DNA of 64,000 bases from JAAYJS01 sp964346185 (GTDB taxonomy: Bacteria; Bacillota; Clostridia; Eubacteriales; Eubacteriaceae), in assembly GCA_964346185.1 (NCBI GenBank), contig CAYFTR010000001.1:62001-126000 (forward strand), read 5' to 3'. Under the pieces are notes generated by a model, which had not been told where the DNA came from, did no database searches, and saw only the letters and a program-made list of their open reading frames with translations. Within the stretch, counting starts at the first letter, position 1. Every line of letters starts with the position of its first letter. Below, piece by piece: positions 52,441-61,278 of this stretch. The translations under genes were made by a program, and so were the position numbers.

Positions 52441-54005
52441 TATTTACTCCATTCGGTATTAAAAATAGTTACTCCTGTCCACATTGCATCGTATCCTTTT
52501 ATGTCTTTTGAGCTTGCAACTGTCGTATCCACTCCGAAAAGCGGAACAATCGGTAATTTTTCCGATGACATGTATTGCAGTTCTTCGATGAGTTTCGTAC
52601 GTTCTTTCATATCAAACGTTTGTTTTAATTCCGCTAATTTTTTCTCGACTTCTTCATCATAGAAGTTTGAATTGTATAGAACATTGTCTCTTCCGTCGGC
52701 TGCTAAAAAGCTGTACAGCATGGTGGTCGGGTCCGAATTGTCGGCTCCTCTAAAGCCGTAGCTTATTTCAAAATCTCCGGACTTTCTTCGTTCCTGATAT
52801 GCGTTTGATTCCAATACCTGAATATTGATATCCAACCCGATTTCTTTTAAGTATGAAGCTATTAATTGGCAGTCGGTTTGATATTGGGATCTGCAAATCA
52901 TCGTCAGGCTCAGTCTGTTATCTCCCAAAACTTCTTTTGCCAGTTTTTTTGCTTTTTCGACATCTTTTTCAACCGGCGTTTCTACATAAAAATAATTTAA
53001 AGGTGTCACAACATTGGATGATTTTTTTCCGTAGCCGCCATAAATATCGTTTAACAATACATCTCTGTCAACCGCTAGGCTGATTGCCTGTCTTAACCTG
53101 ACGTCGTCCAAAGGTTTAACCTTTTGGTTGAGTCCGATAAAATGAATATTAGCGGATATTGTTGAAGAAATGTTGTAGTCTCCCGTTTCTTCCAGCTCTT
53201 TTGCAGCTAAAGGTTGAATGGCACCGTTGTCGTAAAGCCCTTGCACTTCTCCTGAACGCAAAGCGGCTATTCTTGTATCGTGTTCAGGAATCATTTTAAC
53301 TCTGAACTTACCAACTTTTGCTTTTTCACCCCAATACTCTTCATTTCGAACAAAATCGGTATATTCATCTTTTTTGTGTTCGGCAATTACAAATTGTCCC
53401 GTTCCGATTACCGGTTTTGTAAACATTCCCGTTTCGGGATCAAAGCAATTCGGGCTAATCATAGGGCTGCCCCAATTCAGCATGGTGTAAGGCAACATCG
53501 GAACGGGATCTTCAAAGGTTATTTCTACTTCGTAATCTCCCGTTTTTTTAAATTCCTTATATCCGGGATACGATTTGTTGATGTCCAAAGTAAAGAACGT
53601 TGAAGAAATGGGCGATACCTTTTCCATTCTTTCATAATTTTGGATACAAACATCGGCATTAAAATCTGTTCCGTCCGAAAACTTTACACCTTCGCGAAGT
53701 TTAAATTTCCAAGTCTTACCGTTGTCTTCGGTGTTCCATTCGGTTGCGAGTACGGGAACCAGTTCTCCGTCATTACTTTGTCCGATTAACGGTTCCCAAA
53801 CATATAAATTTAAATTTGTCCAATAGGCATCTTCATTGCCTCTGCCGACGTCTCTGTGACTTGCAATTGTCAGCAGCCTGTCTTCCGCACTTTCCTTTTG
53901 TGTTGCCGTTTCTGACGGTTGATCGGTTTTGTTGCAAGCGGCTAAAGAAAAAACCAACACTCCGACCAGTAACAGCAGCAAACATTTTTGGATTTTTGTT
54001 TTCAT
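52440..54005 (-). CDS. Opp/Nik-type ABC importer, substrate-binding lipoprotein
   Basis: 521 residues. The ATG at 54005 (GGAGG upstream) gives a lipoprotein signal KIQKCLLLLLVGVLVFSLAAC, with lipobox LAAC and lipidation Cys about residue 22. SBP_bac_5 domain: ATEWNTEDNGKTWKFKLREGVKFSDGTDF in segments (WKFKLREGVKFSDG), LDDVRLRQAISLAVDR and MWTGV near the end. This family binds peptides, nickel or other metal chelates. A B12 riboswitch upstream points to cobalt, a cobalt chelate or a corrinoid-related ligand rather than nutritional peptides. Its TAG stop overlaps the permease GTG. The binding protein is intact. Confidence 0.9.
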   Translation of the reverse strand: MKTKIQKCLLLLLVGVLVFSLAACNKTDQPSETATQKESAEDRLLTIASHRDVGRGNEDAYWTNLNLYVWEPLIGQSNDGELVPVLATEWNTEDNGKTWKFKLREGVKFSDGTDFNADVCIQNYERMEKVSPISSTFFTLDINKSYPGYKEFKKTGDYEVEITFEDPVPMLPYTMLNWGSPMISPNCFDPETGMFTKPVIGTGQFVIAEHKKDEYTDFVRNEEYWGEKAKVGKFRVKMIPEHDTRIAALRSGEVQGLYDNGAIQPLAAKELEETGDYNISSTISANIHFIGLNQKVKPLDDVRLRQAISLAVDRDVLLNDIYGGYGKKSSNVVTPLNYFYVETPVEKDVEKAKKLAKEVLGDNRLSLTMICRSQYQTDCQLIASYLKEIGLDINIQVLESNAYQERRKSGDFEISYGFRGADNSDPTTMLYSFLAADGRDNVLYNSNFYDEEVEKKLAELKQTFDMKERTKLIEELQYMSSEKLPIVPLFGVDTTVASSKDIKGYDAMWTGVTIFNTEWSK

Positions 54006-54034
54006 AGATCCTCCTAAAATTTTCTCTACAAAAA

Positions 54035-54064
54035 TAAAAAAAACACTTCTCAAAAGAAAAGTGC
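54035..54064 (-). terminator. Intrinsic terminator of the cobalamin riboswitch
   Basis: Minus strand: CACTTTTC (54056-54063) pairs with GAGAAGTG (54044-54051), loop TTTT, followed by T8 (through 54035). It lies between the aptamer and the gene, as in transcription-terminating riboswitches. Confidence 0.85.
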
Positions 54065-54084
54065 TGTAAAATGCATAGAACATC

Positions 54085-54225
54085 ACCATTCTCGTAGAGA
54101 TATTCTACCTAAAATTCGGGTAATCTGACTTATGCATACGCAATTACAGTAGCGGAACTGTACGGGATTTACACCCGTTTCCCCCGGTTATTCTTGTTAT
54201 GCAATTGGTGTGAATGGCGTCCGTT
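54085..54225 (-). promoter_or_regulatory. Cobalamin (B12) riboswitch aptamer
   Basis: On the minus strand the conserved B12-element blocks appear in order: GGGGGAAAC (54177-54185), GGTGTAAATCCC (54164-54175), CCGCTACTGTAATTG (54141-54155) and AGTCAGATTACCCG (54117-54130), then a weaker 3' part. The spacing and motif order match class I cobalamin riboswitches. With the terminator downstream, cobalamin should switch off the ABC importer at 49.1-54.0 kb. Confidence 0.88.
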
Positions 54226-54381
54226 AAGCATTCTGTTTTTTTATATTCACGTTAATTTATATTTTATTGCTGTTGTAAGCCGTTCAGTCAAAGACGCTCG
54301 TCTGTTTTATATTATAATTTTAATATATCTTCAAATTTAACTTCCAATTAGCCCCATTATAAGGCATTTCTCATCAATTTA

Positions 54382-54390
54382 TGCTACAAT
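54382..54390 (+). promoter_or_regulatory. Candidate extended -10 promoter for the glycogen operon
   Basis: TGCTACAAT at 54382-54390, an extended -10 without a good -35, about 84 bp upstream of glgB. A second TATAAT at 54452-54457 overlaps the ribosome site of glgB and is too close to the start to be the main promoter. Confidence 0.4.
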
Positions 54391-54473
54391 ACATACATTC
54401 ATCAGATTTTTTTCAGGATTTCGTTGTGTATTGATATCACCGAATCCGATTTATAATAAGGAGTTGTGATTTT

Positions 54474-56375
54474 ATGGAAAAATCAAAAGCAATTTATTTG
54501 TTTCACGAAGGAAACTACAAAAAGAGCTACGAATTTTTCGGATCTCATTTAACTAAAAAAGGCTGTACCTTTCGCGTGTGGGCACCCCGTGCCGATTACA
54601 TTGCCGTTGTCGGTTCGTTTAACAATTGGGACGAAGCCGTTCACCCGATGACCTGCCTGCCCGATTCCGGCGGTATTTGGGAATGCCACATACCCGGGGT
54701 TAAAAAAGGGGACCTCTACAAATACTACATATCCAACCCCAACGGCAGGAAATCCTACAAAGCGGATCCCTACGCATTAAAAGGAGAAGAACCGCCGCAA
54801 ACCGCATCCATGGTGTGGACCATCGGCGACTACCAATGGCAAGACGACGACTGGTGCTTAAAAAGGGGCAAAAAAAATGTTATGAAAGAGCCCATGAACA
54901 TTTACGAAATGCACTTGGGCTCCTGGAAAACCCACGAAGACGGCACCCCCTACACCTACGAAGAACTTGCCGAGGAACTGCCCGGTTATTTAAAAGATAT
55001 GGGCTATACCCATGTTGAATTTATGCCCGTCATGGAGCATCCCTACGGCGGATCCTGGGGCTATCAACTGACCGGATACTTTGCAACCACCTCCCGTTAC
55101 GGCGACCCGCAGGGTTTTATGCACCTGATCGATACGCTGCACCGAGCCAACATTTCCGTTATTTTGGATTGGGTGCCCGGCCATATGTGCAAAGATGCCC
55201 ACGGTCTGGCGGAATTTGACGGCGAAAGACTCTACGAGATTAAAGACCACCCCGAATGGGGCACTGCGGAGTTTGATTACGGACGTCCTCAAGTCAAAAA
55301 CTTTTTAATATCCAACGCCTATTTTTGGTTTGACAAATACCATATCGACGGCTTACGTGTCGACGGTGTTGCCTCCATGCTTTATTTAAATTACGGAATC
55401 TCCGGCGGACAATTAAAAAACAAAGAAGGCGGCGACACCGATTTAGAAGCGATTGCCTTTTTCAAAGCATTGAATACCGCTATTTTTAAAGACTACCCCT
55501 ATGCCGTTATGGCGGCGGAAGAATCCACCTCCTTTCCTTTGGTGACCATGCCGGTTCATAAAGACGGCTTGGGTTTTAATTATAAGTGGGACTTGGGTTG
55601 GATGCACGACACCTTGTCCTACATGCAAACCGACCCCTTTGTACGTAGCCAGTTCCACGACAAACTGACCTTTTCCATGGCTTATGCCTTTAGTGAAAAC
55701 TTTATTTTACCCCTGTCCCACGACGAGGTGGTACACGGCAAGGCTTCCATCCTCGATAAAATGTTCGGACACTATGAAATGAAATTCGACCAATTTCGTT
55801 TATTGTATGCCTACATGTTTTTTCATCCGGGTAAAAAGCTTAATTTTATGGGCAACGAATTTGCACCCTTTATCGAATGGCGTTATGACGAGTCCCTGGA
55901 GTGGTTTATGCTGGATTACGAACCCCATCGTCTCACCAAAGACTATATTCAGGCACTTAACAAATTGTACTTAAAAGAACCCGCCCTTTGGCAGGAAGAC
56001 CACAGTTGGACCGGTTTTGAATGGATTGACCCCGATGACAGAGAAACCTCGGTGCTGTCTTTCAGGCGAATGGGCGACAATCCCGACGACGATCTTGTTA
56101 TTGTCATTAACTTTTGCCCCGTCGAAAGGCAAAACTTCAGAATCGGTGTACCGACAAATAGAACCTATCGAACGGTCTTTAACAGCGACGACAAAGCTTT
56201 CGGCGGTCAGGGGTATACCGTTAAAAAAACCGCCAAACCCCAACAAACCCCTTGGAAAAACCAGCCCTACAGTATTACTTTAAACATACCGCCGAGCAGC
56301 ACTCTGATGATGAAAGGTATTGTTCCGCGCGTTAAGAAAAAAACGCATAAGCCGAAAAGTAAAACAAAAAAATAA
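54474..56375 (+). CDS. glgB: 1,4-alpha-glucan branching enzyme
   Basis: Introduces alpha-1,6 branches into glycogen. 633 residues: CBM48 N-terminal module (FRVWAPRADYIAVVGSFNNW), GH13 barrel, C-terminal beta domain and a Lys-rich tail. Catalytic segments: GLRVDGVASMLYL (nucleophile Asp), AAEESTSFP (acid/base Glu) and LSHDEVVHGK (transition-state Asp). FNNWxxxxxPM and GYTHVEFMPVMEHPYGGSWGYQ (in part) are typical for GlgB. Starts the glg operon; AAGGAGTT at 54458-54465. Confidence 0.96.
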   Translation: MEKSKAIYLFHEGNYKKSYEFFGSHLTKKGCTFRVWAPRADYIAVVGSFNNWDEAVHPMTCLPDSGGIWECHIPGVKKGDLYKYYISNPNGRKSYKADPYALKGEEPPQTASMVWTIGDYQWQDDDWCLKRGKKNVMKEPMNIYEMHLGSWKTHEDGTPYTYEELAEELPGYLKDMGYTHVEFMPVMEHPYGGSWGYQLTGYFATTSRYGDPQGFMHLIDTLHRANISVILDWVPGHMCKDAHGLAEFDGERLYEIKDHPEWGTAEFDYGRPQVKNFLISNAYFWFDKYHIDGLRVDGVASMLYLNYGISGGQLKNKEGGDTDLEAIAFFKALNTAIFKDYPYAVMAAEESTSFPLVTMPVHKDGLGFNYKWDLGWMHDTLSYMQTDPFVRSQFHDKLTFSMAYAFSENFILPLSHDEVVHGKASILDKMFGHYEMKFDQFRLLYAYMFFHPGKKLNFMGNEFAPFIEWRYDESLEWFMLDYEPHRLTKDYIQALNKLYLKEPALWQEDHSWTGFEWIDPDDRETSVLSFRRMGDNPDDDLVIVINFCPVERQNFRIGVPTNRTYRTVFNSDDKAFGGQGYTVKKTAKPQQTPWKNQPYSITLNIPPSSTLMMKGIVPRVKKKTHKPKSKTKK

Positions 56376-56414
56376 TTCAACGAGCCTTAAAGGATTAATT
56401 AAAAAATATTAACT

Positions 56415-58886
56415 ATGAAAAAAAATAAACAGACAGTTAAGCAATTAACAAAAAAAGAATTGCAACAAAAGAAAGATAACTTTAAAGCCACTTTTAAAAA
56501 GAAAGTTGAGGAAGTCTCCGGAAAAAAATTCGAGGTTTCCCTACCTTTGCATAATTACCGAGCCTTGGCGGAAATTATTATGGAGCACGTCAACTCGGGC
56601 TTGGCGGAAAGCAATTTACGATACACCAAACACGAAGACAGAGAAATTCATTTTTTCAGTATCGAGTTTTTAATCGGACAGATGATGCGTAACTACATTA
56701 TCAACCTGGGTTGGGACAACTTCGTTTACGATGCTTTAAGCGAGTTGGGCATCGACTTTGACGACTTACAAGCACTGGAGCACGACCCCGCCCTGGGTAA
56801 CGGCGGTCTCGGTCGCCTGATGGCCTGTTTTCTCGACTCCGGTGCCTCCATGGGGCTGCCCGTTTTCGGAAACGGTATCCGTTACAAATACGGGCTTTTC
56901 GAACAGAAAATTTTAAATAACGAGCAGGTGGAAGTCGCAGACAACTGGCTGAAAAACGGATACCCTTTCGAACACGCCAAACCCGAAGAGGCGGTCATCG
57001 TTAAATATGGCGGATATGTACAACAGGAAACCGTCGGTAATAAACAAGTGTTTATTCAAAAAGACTATTCCCCCGTTTTAGCCGTCCCCTACGAGATACC
57101 CGTCCAAGGCTATCATAACGACACCACCAACTACTTGCGTTTGTGGAATGCGGAAACTGTCGACGATTTCGATTTAGTTACCTTTAACAACGGTAATCAC
57201 CTCCAGGCAATTGAACGCCAATCGGAAGCCGCGGCCATCTCTCATATTTTGTACCCCAGCGACAGCGGCTTCGACGGAAAATTATTACGATTGAAACAGG
57301 AATACTTTTTTGTATCCGCAGGACTAAAGCATTTGGTCAGCCGTTTTAAACGGCACCATAACGGCAGTATCGAGCAATTCGAAGAGAAAACCTGTATCCA
57401 TATTAACGATACCCATCCGGCACTTTGCGTTCCCGAATTAATGCGTATACTGATTGATGAAGAAGGCTTGGGCTGGGACGATGCCTGGGCGGTCACAACA
57501 AAAACTTTAACTTTTACCAACCATACCGTTTTGCCCGAAGCTCTGGAAAAATGGCCCGTGGATATGATGCAAAATTTATTACCCCGTATTTATATGATTA
57601 TCCACGAAATTGACAAACGCTTTGTTGAAGAAATGAACCGACACTACCCCCACCATGAGGCACGCAACTACGCCATGTCCGTTATTCAGGGTGGGCAGGT
57701 ACACATGGCAAATCTGGCCATTATCGGTAGCAGCTCCGTTAACGGCGTTGCCGCACTCCATTCAAAAATATTAAGAGAGCACACTTTTAAAAATTATTAT
57801 GAAGTGTATCCCCACAAGTTTAATTCCGTTACCAACGGTGTTACTCCGAGACGTTTTATGTTCGGTAACAACCCGAAACTGATCGAGTTAATTAGCGACA
57901 CCATTGGGGAGGACTTTAAACGTGCAACCAACTTAACCGCCTTAAAAGCCCTCGAAGCTTACGAAGACGACACCGAATTTCAAAAAAAAGTGGAGGACAT
58001 TAAGCTACAAAACAAAAAACGCCTGGCGGAACACATTGCGAAAACCCAAGGCATTCAAATAAACCCCCACTCTATTTTTGATATTCAGGTAAAAAGAATT
58101 CACGAATACAAACGCCAACAACTCAATGCTTTACATATCATGCATTGCTACAATATGCTAAAAGACAATCCGAACATGGCTTGGGTTCCCAGAACCTTTA
58201 TCATCGCCGGGAAGGCGGCACCTTCCTATGCCTTTGCAAAGGAAGTTATTCGCTTAATTAATACTCTTTCAGCAAAAATTAATAACGATCCGGATATGAA
58301 GGACAAGTTAAGTGTTGTGTTTATCCCGAACTTTAATGTATCTGTTGCGGAAATTATTTATCCGGCGGCGGAAGTATCGGAACAAATATCCACAGCCGGA
58401 AAAGAGGCATCCGGTACCGGTAACATGAAGTTTATGATGAACGGTGCCGTAACCATCGGTACGATGGACGGAGCCAATGTCGAAATTTCGCAAAACGTCG
58501 GCTTGGATAACATTTTTACTTTCGGCTTGTCCGACATTGCCGTTGCCAACTATCAACAAAACGACGGTTACCACTCCATCGATTATTTTAACAATGACGA
58601 ACGAATTCAAAGAGTCTTAAAGCAACTCATCGATGAAAGTTATTTGGAAACCTACGGCTTCCACTCTATTTATGACTCTTTGCTGATTCATAACGATCAA
58701 TACTTTGTATTGGCGGACTTCGACGACTATGTAAAAACTCAACAGTGCCTCAGCAAAGAATATTTAAATCGAAACAAGTGGAACCGTATGTCCATTCATA
58801 ATATTGCAAACTCCGGTTTCTTTTCTTCGGATCGCTCTATCAGAGATTATCAAAAACGCATTTGGAAAACTTACAAAGAATCCTGA
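56415..58886 (+). CDS. glgP: Glycogen/starch/alpha-glucan phosphorylase
   Basis: PLP enzyme releasing glucose-1-phosphate from alpha-1,4-glucan ends. 823 residues. Key regions: EHDPALGNGGLGRLMACFLD (in two overlapping stretches), THEDREIHFFSIEFLIG-like N-terminal part and, at the C terminus, the PLP lysine in GTGNMKFMMNG with preceding STAGKEASG. GYHNDTTNYLRLW is typical of the bacterial MalP/GlgP type. 39 bp after glgB, with AAGGATTA at 56390. Putting a phosphorylase in the synthesis operon allows joint control of storage and use. Confidence 0.96.
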   Translation: MKKNKQTVKQLTKKELQQKKDNFKATFKKKVEEVSGKKFEVSLPLHNYRALAEIIMEHVNSGLAESNLRYTKHEDREIHFFSIEFLIGQMMRNYIINLGWDNFVYDALSELGIDFDDLQALEHDPALGNGGLGRLMACFLDSGASMGLPVFGNGIRYKYGLFEQKILNNEQVEVADNWLKNGYPFEHAKPEEAVIVKYGGYVQQETVGNKQVFIQKDYSPVLAVPYEIPVQGYHNDTTNYLRLWNAETVDDFDLVTFNNGNHLQAIERQSEAAAISHILYPSDSGFDGKLLRLKQEYFFVSAGLKHLVSRFKRHHNGSIEQFEEKTCIHINDTHPALCVPELMRILIDEEGLGWDDAWAVTTKTLTFTNHTVLPEALEKWPVDMMQNLLPRIYMIIHEIDKRFVEEMNRHYPHHEARNYAMSVIQGGQVHMANLAIIGSSSVNGVAALHSKILREHTFKNYYEVYPHKFNSVTNGVTPRRFMFGNNPKLIELISDTIGEDFKRATNLTALKALEAYEDDTEFQKKVEDIKLQNKKRLAEHIAKTQGIQINPHSIFDIQVKRIHEYKRQQLNALHIMHCYNMLKDNPNMAWVPRTFIIAGKAAPSYAFAKEVIRLINTLSAKINNDPDMKDKLSVVFIPNFNVSVAEIIYPAAEVSEQISTAGKEASGTGNMKFMMNGAVTIGTMDGANVEISQNVGLDNIFTFGLSDIAVANYQQNDGYHSIDYFNNDERIQRVLKQLIDESYLETYGFHSIYDSLLIHNDQYFVLADFDDYVKTQQCLSKEYLNRNKWNRMSIHNIANSGFFSSDRSIRDYQKRIWKTYKES

Positions 58887-58975
58887 TCCGTTATTTATAA
58901 AATTTCAGTTTTTTTATTAAAATCATCAATTTTTAATCTTACTCTTAGTATTATCGTATAAAATACATATGTAAA

Positions 58976-59006
58976 GTGTTTTTCCGGGAGTTTCCCGGGA
59001 AAACAC
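58976..59006 (+). repeat. 14-bp inverted repeat (strong hairpin) between glgP and glgC
   Basis: GTGTTTTTCCGGGA (58976-58989) pairs with TCCCGGGAAAACAC (58993-59006) with one G-U wobble and a 3-base loop. It lies 9 bp upstream of the glgC ribosome site (AAGGAGGA, 59015-59022). No T-run follows, so it is not a classical terminator; it might stabilise or process the message or adjust glgC translation. Confidence 0.65.
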
Positions 59007-59029
59007 CGATCCACAAGGAGGAAGCAAGT

Positions 59030-60154
59030 ATGAAGACAAAAAGTGTTGCAATGTTGCTAGCAGGAGGGCAAGGCAGTCGCCTGGAATCCCTCACCGCCAC
59101 GAATGCAAAACCGGCCGTACAATTCGGCGGGAAATATCGCATTATCGACTTTCCCCTCAGTAATTGTATGAACTCCGACATCGATGTGGTCGGTGTACTC
59201 ACTCAATACCACCCCTATGTACTCAACAACTATATCGGGGACGGCTCCGCATGGGCATTGGATAAAATGAACGCCGGAGCCAGAATTCTTCCACCCTATG
59301 TCAGCAGAGGCGGCGGTACGTGGTACAAAGGCACCGCCAACGCCATCTATCAAAATTTAGATTTTATCGAAAGCTTCGATCCCGAATACGTTTTAATCCT
59401 TTCCGGTGACCATATTTATAAAATGGACTACGCCCGTATGATCGATTTTCATGCTAAAAAATCGGCAGACTTAACCATAGCCGTCATGGACGTGCCTATC
59501 GAAGAAGCTCATCGTTTCGGCGTCGTCATTCACAACGACGACAAACGTATTTTGGAATTCCAGGAAAAACCGAAAGAGCCGAAGAGCAACCACGCCTCTA
59601 TGGGTATTTACGTCTTTACCTGGGATATCCTGAAAAAATATTTAACGATGGACAACGCCGACCCCAATTCCGAAAACGATTTCGGTATGAACGTTATCCC
59701 GTTGCTGCATGAAAACAACAAACGCATCTTTGCCTATCCCTTCCAAGGTTATTGGAAAGATGTCGGGACCATTCAAAGTTACTACGATGCCAATATGGAC
59801 CTTTTGGATCCGGCCTGCGATTTCGATTTAAACGATACAAGCTTCAGAATTTATTCCAATAACCAAAGTTTGTATCCCCACTATATCGGTCAGGATGCCG
59901 TCGTCAAAGATTCCTTGATCTGCGACTCCTGCATTATTTTAGGTCAGGTCGATCACTCCATCATATCCCACGGTGTAACAATCAAAAAAAATGTCGTCAT
60001 TAAGGACTCCATCATTCATAACGGTGCCGTTATTGAAGACGGTGCTCATTTGGAACGTTGCATTATCGGCTCCAACGCGGTCGTTTCCGGTACAACACGC
60101 ATTATTGCAAATGAAAACGATAATCCGGAAGAGATCCACGTAATCAATTCATAA
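59030..60154 (+). CDS. glgC: Glucose-1-phosphate adenylyltransferase (ADP-glucose pyrophosphorylase), catalytic subunit
   Basis: First committed step of glycogen synthesis (ATP + glucose-1-P to ADP-glucose). 374 residues from the ATG at 59030 (AAGGAGGA 8 bases upstream). Nucleotide-binding LLAGGQGSRLESLT (residues 8-21), KPAVQFGGKYRIIDFPLSN (substrate loop), SGDHIYKMDY with catalytic Asp, and a left-handed beta-helix C-terminal domain. It is followed 11 bp later by glgD; in Bacillus the GlgC-GlgD complex is less sensitive to allosteric control than GlgC from enterics. Confidence 0.95.
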   Translation: MKTKSVAMLLAGGQGSRLESLTATNAKPAVQFGGKYRIIDFPLSNCMNSDIDVVGVLTQYHPYVLNNYIGDGSAWALDKMNAGARILPPYVSRGGGTWYKGTANAIYQNLDFIESFDPEYVLILSGDHIYKMDYARMIDFHAKKSADLTIAVMDVPIEEAHRFGVVIHNDDKRILEFQEKPKEPKSNHASMGIYVFTWDILKKYLTMDNADPNSENDFGMNVIPLLHENNKRIFAYPFQGYWKDVGTIQSYYDANMDLLDPACDFDLNDTSFRIYSNNQSLYPHYIGQDAVVKDSLICDSCIILGQVDHSIISHGVTIKKNVVIKDSIIHNGAVIEDGAHLERCIIGSNAVVSGTTRIIANENDNPEEIHVINS

Positions 60155-60165
60155 AGGAGTTGGAC

Positions 60166-61278
60166 ATGAAAAACACAGCAGGAATCATATTAAATGTAGA
60201 TGGAGAACACTCCAATTTAAAAGATTTATTACACTATCGCAGCTTAAGCACCTTGCCTTTCGGCGGTCGGTATCGTTTAATCGACTTTGCTTTATCCAAC
60301 TTGGTTAACTCCGATATTCAACGAATCCGTGCCATCGGCTCCTACAAATATTCCTCTTTGGTTGACCACTTGGGGACCGGTAAAGAATGGATGCTCAGCC
60401 GTAAAAACCAAAATCTGACCATTTTGTCCAACAGTACCACCGGTCGGCTGGATCGTTTCATTAAAATAAACATGAGAGAACTCAGACTCAATCAACGTTT
60501 TCTTAAAAACAAAGATATTGAAGACTTTGTGATCGTCTCTCCGAACCTGGTCACCAACTACAATTTCGGTCAGGCATTGCGCATTCACAGAACCAACAAA
60601 GCGGATGTTACTTTAGTCTTTAAAAAAATTACAAGAGAACGAAATTTCATCGAAAATGATATCTTTTTAGATTTTGATAAATACAAAGTTGCTTCCATGA
60701 CCCACAAAGACGAATTGATGACCGACTATTACTATGCCGATATGTTAATTATCCGTCAGGAAGTATTAAGTGAATTTATCAATCTCTTCGATGACACCGG
60801 CGAAATGGATTTATTGGATATGATCAAAAATAATTTGGATTCCGTTAAAGTGTACGGGGCACCCCATGTCGGTTATTACAGACGCATTTTTGATTTGCAA
60901 GGTTACTTTAACGCCAATATGGATTTATTGGACGCCGAAGTATTGAGAGCCTTGTTTTTAGACAATAAACCGATTTATACCAAGGTTAAAGACAATCACC
61001 CCACTTACTATACATCGACAGCTGAAACCTCTTTATCCATCTTGGGAAGCGGTAGCCGAATCGAAGGTTCCGTCAAAAACAGTATTTTGTTCAGGGAAGT
61101 TACCGTCAACAAGAACAGTAAAATTTCCAACTCCATTATCATGCAGAAAGCACATATCGGAGAAAATGTTACCTTGGACTATGTCGTTCTGGATAAAGAC
61201 GTGGTCATCAGAGATAACGCAACCTTAATCGGAACGCAGGACAACCCCATTATCTTAAAGAAAGGAACCAATATCTAA
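60166..61278 (+). CDS. glgD: Glucose-1-phosphate adenylyltransferase-like regulatory subunit
   Basis: 370 residues from the ATG at 60166 (AAAGGAG upstream; a TTG at 60160 is possible). Homologous to GlgC throughout, but the nucleotide-binding loop LLAGGQGSRL is replaced by ILNVDGEHSNL, so it should not be catalytic. The substrate loop FGGRYRLIDFALSNLVNSDI and the C-terminal beta helix are kept. GlgD proteins form mixed tetramers with GlgC in Bacillota and modulate activity. Stop and glgA start overlap (TAATG). Confidence 0.94.
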   Translation: MKNTAGIILNVDGEHSNLKDLLHYRSLSTLPFGGRYRLIDFALSNLVNSDIQRIRAIGSYKYSSLVDHLGTGKEWMLSRKNQNLTILSNSTTGRLDRFIKINMRELRLNQRFLKNKDIEDFVIVSPNLVTNYNFGQALRIHRTNKADVTLVFKKITRERNFIENDIFLDFDKYKVASMTHKDELMTDYYYADMLIIRQEVLSEFINLFDDTGEMDLLDMIKNNLDSVKVYGAPHVGYYRRIFDLQGYFNANMDLLDAEVLRALFLDNKPIYTKVKDNHPTYYTSTAETSLSILGSGSRIEGSVKNSILFREVTVNKNSKISNSIIMQKAHIGENVTLDYVVLDKDVVIRDNATLIGTQDNPIILKKGTNI

